Source: DATLMR01 sp035537555
GTDB taxonomy: Bacteria; Acidobacteriota; Blastocatellia; UBA7656
Assembly: GCA_035537555.1 (NCBI GenBank)
Contig: DATLMR010000230.1
Coordinates: 1 to 14,146, forward strand
DNA: 14,146 bases
Reading direction: 5' to 3'
Shown here: one piece after another, positions 1 to 5,512 of the stretch
Position numbering within the stretch: the stretch's first letter is position 1
Layout: each line of letters opens with the position of its first letter
Made by a program: the position numbers and the translations under genes
The notes under the pieces: generated by a model
The model's database searches: none
Told to the model about the DNA's origin: nothing
Seen by the model: the letters and a program-made list of their open reading frames with translations, nothing else

Positions 1-681
1 CTCAAACAGCTCAGCAGCAGCGAAGGCGTGACGCTGTTTATGACGCTCTTTGCGGCGTTCAACGCTTTGATCCACCGGCATTCGGGTCAGCGAGATATTC
101 TCATCGGAGTTCCGGTAGCGAACCGGAACAGGGTGGAGAGCGAGGGGCTGATCGGATTCTTCACCAATACGATTTTGCTGCGAACTAGGATCGAATCCGA
201 CCCGACTTTCCTGGACGTGCTTGAAGAAGTGCGCGAGACCGCTTTGGGAGCCTATGCCCATCAGAGTCTCCCTTTTCAGAAACTGATCGAAGGATTGCAG
301 CCGAACCGCGGCCTCCGCCAGACGCCCCTCATTCAGGTCGTGTTCATCCTTCAGAACTCTCCTTCGGAGGCTCTGGCTCTGCCGGGCCTCACGCTGGAAA
401 CGACGGTGCTGCATAACGGGACGGTCAAATTTGACATCGTGCTGAACATGTGGGAGACGGACCAGGGGCTGCAAGCATGGGTGAGCTATAACAGAGAGAT
501 ATATAAGGCTGAAACAATCGCCCGCTTGCTCACTCATTACGAGCGCTTGCTGAATAACGTGGTCGAGCGGCCTCGCGCGCGACTCTCCGAGATCGAAGTC
601 CTCTCTGATGAAGAGAAGATGCTGCTCGACAGGCGGATAGACCTGGAAGAGCTTGGCGAAAGCTTCTCCATCCGGGGCTAG
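1..681 (+). CDS. NRPS C-terminus, condensation-domain C-lobe (5' partial)
   Basis: The frame is open from base 1 and the start lies upstream. The visible 226 residues are the C-terminal lobe of a condensation domain, which forms peptide bonds between carrier-bound aminoacyl groups. Seen: the C5-type motif IGFFTNTILLR, the C6-type HQSLPFQKLIE and the C7-type RQTPLIQVVF, all well kept, so this looks like a normal domain whose catalytic HHxxxDG half lies upstream. After the usual post-C helix (LSDEEKMLL) the protein stops, where an assembly-line protein would normally run on into an adenylation domain. It therefore ends in a terminal C domain that must hand over to, or receive from, another protein. 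The extreme C-terminus ELGESFSIRG resembles the tails of the next two proteins. A hairpin and a 66-nt gap separate it from the next gene. Whether it is a standalone C protein or the end of a large NRPS cannot be seen. Confidence 0.9.
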   Translation, partial: LKQLSSSEGVTLFMTLFAAFNALIHRHSGQRDILIGVPVANRNRVESEGLIGFFTNTILLRTRIESDPTFLDVLEEVRETALGAYAHQSLPFQKLIEGLQPNRGLRQTPLIQVVFILQNSPSEALALPGLTLETTVLHNGTVKFDIVLNMWETDQGLQAWVSYNREIYKAETIARLLTHYERLLNNVVERPRARLSEIEVLSDEEKMLLDRRIDLEELGESFSIRG

Positions 682-712
682 AGCTTGAATGCAGGTCCCC
701 TGCAAAGAAGCT
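682..712 (+). other. Intergenic stem-loop directly after the stop codon
   Basis: AGCTT at 682-686 pairs with AAGCT at 708-712. TGCAGG at 690-695 pairs with CCTGCA at 699-704 around a TCC loop. A symmetric 3x3 internal loop (GAA opposite AAG) separates the two stems. It begins at the base after the stop codon of the upstream gene. No T-run follows, so it is not a canonical intrinsic terminator. An mRNA-processing or stability element within a polycistronic transcript is possible. The structure was found by eye and no folding energy was computed. Confidence 0.45.
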
Positions 713-747
713 CCGCAAGCATATAGCAAAAGTATAGAAAGGCCGGT

Positions 748-3042
748 ATGACGGGCATGAGTACAAGCTTCCTCCCGCCGGGCATCGTCGATGCCCGCCT
801 CAAGGCGGAGAAAGATTACTGGTTGGAAAAGTTGAGCGCGGCGCGAGCCGTACCGGCAGTGCCCGCCGACTACCTGAGATCGACGGGCCCGAGGTCGGGG
901 AACGAGACGGTCGAGATCGCTATCGACGAACATACTATAGGCCGGGCCTTGACCATCTGTAACCGGAAGGCTGAGCTGATCCTGGCGCTGCTGGCGGCGA
1001 CTCTGAAGGCCTGCATACACAGGTGGACCGGACTCGAAGACATAATTATCTGCACGACCATTCACGAACAGTATGGCGATCTCGCGCCACTCAACAAAGT
1101 GCTGGCTCTGCGGGACCGGGTCTTGCCTTCATCCATACTCAGAGATTTGATGCACGACGTGAAACGCACGCTGTTTGAAGCTTACGCAAACCAGAAGTAC
1201 CCTTTCGGGCGCATACTCGACCAGCTCGGCGTGGCCCGGCCCGACGCGAGAGTTCCGATCACCAACGTCGCGATACTTCTGCGAAATATCAACAACAGGG
1301 AGAATCTGAACCATCTTAAATTCGACCTTACGTTTCTCTTCTCGCTCGATGGAGAAGCGCTTTCGGGCTCGATAGAGTACGACCCGAAGCTTTTCAGGCC
1401 CGAGACGGTAGAGATGATGGCAGGCCATTTCTCGGAGGCGCTTTCGACGGTCGCGGCCGACGGCGAGAAGCGAGTGGGCGAAATCGAGCTGTCATCCCCT
1501 CGGGAAAGCGGCCCATTCGAGTCGGAATGGACCGTTCACGGGCCGACCTTCGGCGGGCCTCTTTACGCGGGCTCGCCCTTCCGACCGGCGGCGCTCGCGG
1601 CTCACGACTCCGAGACGCCGCCGCTCGAGCGGCACGCCGGCAGGAAATACTTCCCGCTCACCCGGGAACAAGAGGGGCTTTGGAATCTCCATCTGAAGGG
1701 GCCCGGCAGCGATTCGGGCAATGTTGTCGCGATCCTGACCCTTTACGGAAAACTCGACCTGACGAGTTTGGAAGAAGGCATCAACGAAATAGTGAGGCGG
1801 CACGAGGTATTGAGGGCGACTTTTGCCGCCAATAAAGAGGGGCCCGTCCAGATCGTCGCCCCCCGCGCGCTCGTCGGACTACCCGTCATTGACCTTTCCA
1901 TGCTTCGAGAAGGCAACCGGGAGCAGGAGACGGCCAGGCTCGCCATGCGGCTCGCCCGGTCTCGTTTCGACCTGAGTCGCGGGCCTTTGTTTGCAGCCTC
2001 TCTCGTTTGCGGGGCCGAAGACGTTCATTCTCTGATACTGGCGGCTCACGAGCTTATTTTCGACAGGGCTTCGATACCTGTCTTCATTCGAGAGCTTGCC
2101 GCCGCTTACTCGGCCCTCTCGAAAGGGCGCCCTTCTCCTCCGGGCGAGCCTTCTTTTCAGTTCGGCGATTTCGCGCTGTGGCAACAGAAGTGGCTCCAGG
2201 AGCGGATTGCAGGCCATTGCCCGGAAAAGATCGGCGGGGCGCAAAACGGTAACGCGCCCGGACTGAGGGCGGGGCCGGGTGATCCGCGCGGGCCGGCCCG
2301 GAATGCAGGGGTTTCAAGGATAGCCGTGACCGTACCGGCGGAGGTCAAGAAGGGCCTCGAAGAATTGAGCCGAAGCGAAAACGCGCCATTGTTTATGACC
2401 CTGCTTTCGGCGTTCACCAGCCTGCTGTTCCGGTACCGGGCGGATGCCGAGATTGAAGTGGGTGTGCCTGATCCGAACCGCGAGCTGTTTGAGACTGAAG
2501 GGATGATCGGCCCTCTCTCCAGGTGGCTTCTGGTCCGCGCAAAGGTCAGCGGCAACATCTCGTTCAGGGACCTGATAGCTCGCGTATCAGAGGCATCGGT
2601 CAATGCGTATGCCGGGCGATACCTCCCGGTCGCGAACCTTCCCGCGCAATCGAACGGCAAGGGTAGAGCGGGCGAGAGCCCCGTTCCACGGGCGGTTTTC
2701 AACCTTAACCCATCCGCGAACGCGCGGATGGAGGTTTGCTCTTTGACAATCGAGTTGACGCAGGTACTGAGCGGCCCGCGAGGTTCCGACCTCTTCCTCG
2801 ACCTCTCGGAAAAAGGGGGCGGGCTTGAGGCGTCGATGCTTTACAACCGCGACCTTTTCGAGCCGAGAACTATTGAGATCATGCTCGCCCATTTCACGGC
2901 GATGGCCAAGGACGCAGCCGCGCGCCCTGACACGCGATTGATCGATCTGTCGCTTGATGAAAACGTAAAGGCCGGGGCCGAAAGCGCGGCGCCGGGCTTT
3001 GAGGGGACGGATGAAGTCGAGCAATTCGACTTTCAGCTCTGA
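748..3042 (+). CDS. Condensation-only protein: C-lobe fragment plus degenerate C domain
   Basis: This 764-residue protein has no adenylation, carrier or thioesterase domain. Residues about 18-250 are a lone condensation C-lobe: it starts at the lobe junction (KDYWLEKL, W25), keeps a C6-like segment (ANQKYPFGRIL) and ends with the usual strand and helix, but no N-lobe precedes it. A linker follows. From about residue 299 (FPLTREQEGLW, a C1 motif) to about 750 there is a full-length C fold. Its active site should read HHxxxDG but reads H434-E435-LIF-D439-R440, so the catalytic second His is Glu and the Gly is Arg. Ordinary condensation activity is therefore unlikely; a structural, docking or recruiting role, or unusual chemistry, is inferred. 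ATG 748 is preferred over ATG 757 because AGAAAGG (736-742) sits 5 nt before it. The tail EQFDFQL matches its neighbours' tails. The frame is intact, which argues against a decayed gene. Confidence 0.85.
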   Translation: MTGMSTSFLPPGIVDARLKAEKDYWLEKLSAARAVPAVPADYLRSTGPRSGNETVEIAIDEHTIGRALTICNRKAELILALLAATLKACIHRWTGLEDIIICTTIHEQYGDLAPLNKVLALRDRVLPSSILRDLMHDVKRTLFEAYANQKYPFGRILDQLGVARPDARVPITNVAILLRNINNRENLNHLKFDLTFLFSLDGEALSGSIEYDPKLFRPETVEMMAGHFSEALSTVAADGEKRVGEIELSSPRESGPFESEWTVHGPTFGGPLYAGSPFRPAALAAHDSETPPLERHAGRKYFPLTREQEGLWNLHLKGPGSDSGNVVAILTLYGKLDLTSLEEGINEIVRRHEVLRATFAANKEGPVQIVAPRALVGLPVIDLSMLREGNREQETARLAMRLARSRFDLSRGPLFAASLVCGAEDVHSLILAAHELIFDRASIPVFIRELAAAYSALSKGRPSPPGEPSFQFGDFALWQQKWLQERIAGHCPEKIGGAQNGNAPGLRAGPGDPRGPARNAGVSRIAVTVPAEVKKGLEELSRSENAPLFMTLLSAFTSLLFRYRADAEIEVGVPDPNRELFETEGMIGPLSRWLLVRAKVSGNISFRDLIARVSEASVNAYAGRYLPVANLPAQSNGKGRAGESPVPRAVFNLNPSANARMEVCSLTIELTQVLSGPRGSDLFLDLSEKGGGLEASMLYNRDLFEPRTIEIMLAHFTAMAKDAAARPDTRLIDLSLDENVKAGAESAAPGFEGTDEVEQFDFQL

Positions 3043-3043
3043 A

Positions 3044-3049
3044 AAGGAG
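3044..3049 (+). promoter_or_regulatory. Ribosome binding site fixing the radical-SAM start
   Basis: AAGGAG lies 6 nt before ATG 3056 and directly after the upstream stop codon (3040-3042). It selects ATG 3056 over the in-frame TTG 2999 and ATG 3011, which lie inside the upstream gene and would add an unrelated leader before the MSDCLIIGF start of the cobalamin-binding region. Confidence 0.8.
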
Positions 3050-3055
3050 ATAGCC

Positions 3056-5476
3056 ATGTCAGATTGCCTGATAATTGGGTTCAACGACTTCGGGTTCGAA
3101 GGGTTTGTGGAAATGGTCAGGTCCATGGGGGCCGATTCCGGGGCCTGCAAAGACCTCGACCTGACCTTCATCGAGTATCAAGATAAGCCCATTCACAGCA
3201 TGGACATCATCAACCATTTCTATCTCGCGACTAAGGGCGAGAGCCAGAGGCCCTTTCATAATTCCGATTTTCTCTGGCCCGTCGTCACGTACCTGGGCTC
3301 TTACCTGTGGAGGAGGGGCTACACCTTTGACTACGTGAATCTCTTCCAGTCGGAGAAGGAAAAGCTCAGAGAGAAGCTTCTCAAGGATGACACGCTGACC
3401 ATCGCCATCACGACTACGCTCTACGTCTCTCCGTACCCGATCCTCGAAATAGTCTCTTTCATCAGGCAGTACAACAAGTCGGCGAAGATAATTCTCGGCG
3501 GCCCCTACATCTCGAACCAGGCCAAGATGGATGACCCCGAAAGCCTCCAGCTCCTGTTCAAGTACCTTGGCGCGGATTTCTATGTCATCAGCTCGGAGGG
3601 CGAGGCCGCGCTCGCCGGCATACTCGACGCGCTCAAGAACGGGAGCGACCTGAACAAAGTCGATAACATCGCCTACAGGAAAGGGGAAGACTTTCAGGTC
3701 ACCGCCCCTTCGGTTGAGTCGAACCCGCTCGAAGAGAACATGGTCAATTACGGCCTCTTCCCGCCCGATGAATTCGCGGGATTTGTCACTCTCAGGTCGG
3801 CAAAGTCCTGCCCGTTCTCCTGCGCCTTCTGCGGCTTCCCGCAGAGGGCGGGCAAGTACACATACCTGCCCGTCGAGCTGGTGCAGCAGGAACTGGACGC
3901 GATAAAGGCCCTTGGAACGGTCCACACCCTGACCTTCATCGACGACACATTCAACGTCCCGAAGGCGAGGTTCAAAGAGCTGCTGAGGATGATGATAAGA
4001 AATAATTACGGGTTCAGGTGGAATTCATACCTTCGCAGCGATCACGTGGACGAAGAGGCGATCGACCTGATGGCAGAGAGCGGTTGCGACGGGGTCTTCC
4101 TCGGGGTCGAGTCGGGTAGCGATTTCATGCTCGAGCGAATGAACAAGACCTCCCGCCGAAAAGACTACCTCAGGGTCATACCCCAGTTGAGAGCGCGGGG
4201 CATCATCAGCCACGCGTCGCTCATTATCGGATTTCCGGGCGAGACTCAGGAGACGGTCAACGACACGCTTCAATTCGTCGAGGAAGCGCGGCCGGACTTC
4301 TTCAGAGCGCAGCTCTGGTACTGCGACCCGACGACTCCCATCTGGAATGAGCGCGAAAAGTACGGAGTGAAGGGGTCCGCCTTCAACTGGCGGCACGACA
4401 CCATGGACGCGAGGACGGCGTCCGACATCGTGGACAGGTTCTTCTTTTCGGTACGCAACTCGATCTGGCTTCCCCAGAACGGCTTCGAGCTTTGGAGCGT
4501 CTATTACCTGCTGAGGAAGGGGATGACCCTCGACCAGATCAAGAAGTTCCTCGTGGCCTTCAACGCCGGAGTAAAGGAGAGGATGATCCACGGAGGCAAG
4601 AAACCCGTCTCCCGTGAGCTGATCGAGACGCTCGCGACTTGCTCGCGCTTTGAAGACGGGGTTGAACCGGACCTGCGCCCGGCGGAGGTGTATTCGGGGG
4701 CGAGTTTCGTGGAGGCGGAACAATTCTGGACCGGACAATTCGCGTCCCCCTGGCCGGCCTCGAACGTGGCAGAGCTTCGCGAAGGCGAGGGGGCGGGCGA
4801 TTCCCAATGGGCCGGCGTGCCGCTCCTCGTGAGCGCGGAGGCTCTTGAAAGGCTTGAGTCGCAGCATGAAGCCGATCTTTCCCGCGTCCTGCTCGCGGCC
4901 TTCGCGGTCCTGCTTTCGAGGGTAGCGGGGAGAGAGGAAGCCGTCATCGTAGCGCACGTACCCGCATCCGACCGCGCCCGCACCTGTCCGGTCAGGTTGT
5001 CTCCCTCGTGGGAAGTCAGCTTCCGGCAGTTTGTCCGGGGCACGGAGGCGGGCGTCGCGGACGCCCTCGCCCATTCTTTGTATGCTTTCTACATCCTGGG
5101 CAACGCCCTCCGCCTGGCCGAGCACGGCGTGACGCCTCCCGCTTTCGGGATAGGGTATGCATTCGCGCCCGCATTCGAAGACGCGCCCACGGCCGGGCTG
5201 CAAGAAGAGTTGAAATATTACCCCGCGGTCGCCGCGGAGATGAGCCTGGTGCTGAGCGCGAGCAAGGGAGATGACGGCGTGAAATTGCAGCTCGAATACG
5301 CTTCCGACCGGTTCAGGCGTGAAGTCGTCGAGAAACTCGCCTCTTGCTTCGAATCGATCATAGCCCAGGTGAGCGACCGCCCCGACGCGCCCCTCGAAGA
5401 GATGACGCTCGGTGATGATGTCCCGGGCCGGGCCATCGCGGCCAGGGCCGACGAGAGCGAAGTGTTCAACTTTTGA
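3056..5476 (+). CDS. B12-dependent radical SAM enzyme (PhpK-like) fused to a condensation C-lobe
   Basis: This is an 806-residue fusion. Residues 1 to about 230 look like a cobalamin-binding Rossmann domain (IILGGPYIS, then SSEGEAAL); I see no DxHxxG motif, which is not universal in this class. The radical-SAM core carries C252-x3-C256-x2-C259 for the 4Fe-4S cluster, followed by FIDDTFN, GVESGSD and LIIGFPGET. Such enzymes usually transfer a methyl group from methylcobalamin to an unactivated carbon, or to phosphorus in PhpK of phosphinothricin biosynthesis. The WYCDPTTPI and FNWRHDTMD segments recall the PhpK family from memory. From about residue 553 (EQFWTGQF, W558) to the end is an isolated, strongly diverged condensation C-lobe beginning at the usual lobe junction. 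It probably tethers the enzyme to the assembly line (inference). The tail SEVFNF resembles those of the two preceding proteins. The 13-nt gap from the upstream gene implies coupled translation. The substrate is unknown. Confidence 0.85.
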   Translation: MSDCLIIGFNDFGFEGFVEMVRSMGADSGACKDLDLTFIEYQDKPIHSMDIINHFYLATKGESQRPFHNSDFLWPVVTYLGSYLWRRGYTFDYVNLFQSEKEKLREKLLKDDTLTIAITTTLYVSPYPILEIVSFIRQYNKSAKIILGGPYISNQAKMDDPESLQLLFKYLGADFYVISSEGEAALAGILDALKNGSDLNKVDNIAYRKGEDFQVTAPSVESNPLEENMVNYGLFPPDEFAGFVTLRSAKSCPFSCAFCGFPQRAGKYTYLPVELVQQELDAIKALGTVHTLTFIDDTFNVPKARFKELLRMMIRNNYGFRWNSYLRSDHVDEEAIDLMAESGCDGVFLGVESGSDFMLERMNKTSRRKDYLRVIPQLRARGIISHASLIIGFPGETQETVNDTLQFVEEARPDFFRAQLWYCDPTTPIWNEREKYGVKGSAFNWRHDTMDARTASDIVDRFFFSVRNSIWLPQNGFELWSVYYLLRKGMTLDQIKKFLVAFNAGVKERMIHGGKKPVSRELIETLATCSRFEDGVEPDLRPAEVYSGASFVEAEQFWTGQFASPWPASNVAELREGEGAGDSQWAGVPLLVSAEALERLESQHEADLSRVLLAAFAVLLSRVAGREEAVIVAHVPASDRARTCPVRLSPSWEVSFRQFVRGTEAGVADALAHSLYAFYILGNALRLAEHGVTPPAFGIGYAFAPAFEDAPTAGLQEELKYYPAVAAEMSLVLSASKGDDGVKLQLEYASDRFRREVVEKLASCFESIIAQVSDRPDAPLEEMTLGDDVPGRAIAARADESEVFNF

Positions 5477-5512
5477 AGCGCGCCAAGAATCAAACGCGAG
5501 GAATAGACTAAG

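Noticed and set aside
685..730. A possible promoter before the 748 gene (TTGAAT with downstream TATAG-like bases).
   Set aside because: The spacing of about 30 nt is far from 17, and the -35-like box falls within the hairpin. Co-transcription from upstream is simpler.
748..5476. Half-condensation domains as decayed pseudogene fragments.
   Set aside because: All frames are intact and have ribosome binding sites. The fragments share the same boundary, and two of them are fused to complete functional-looking domains.
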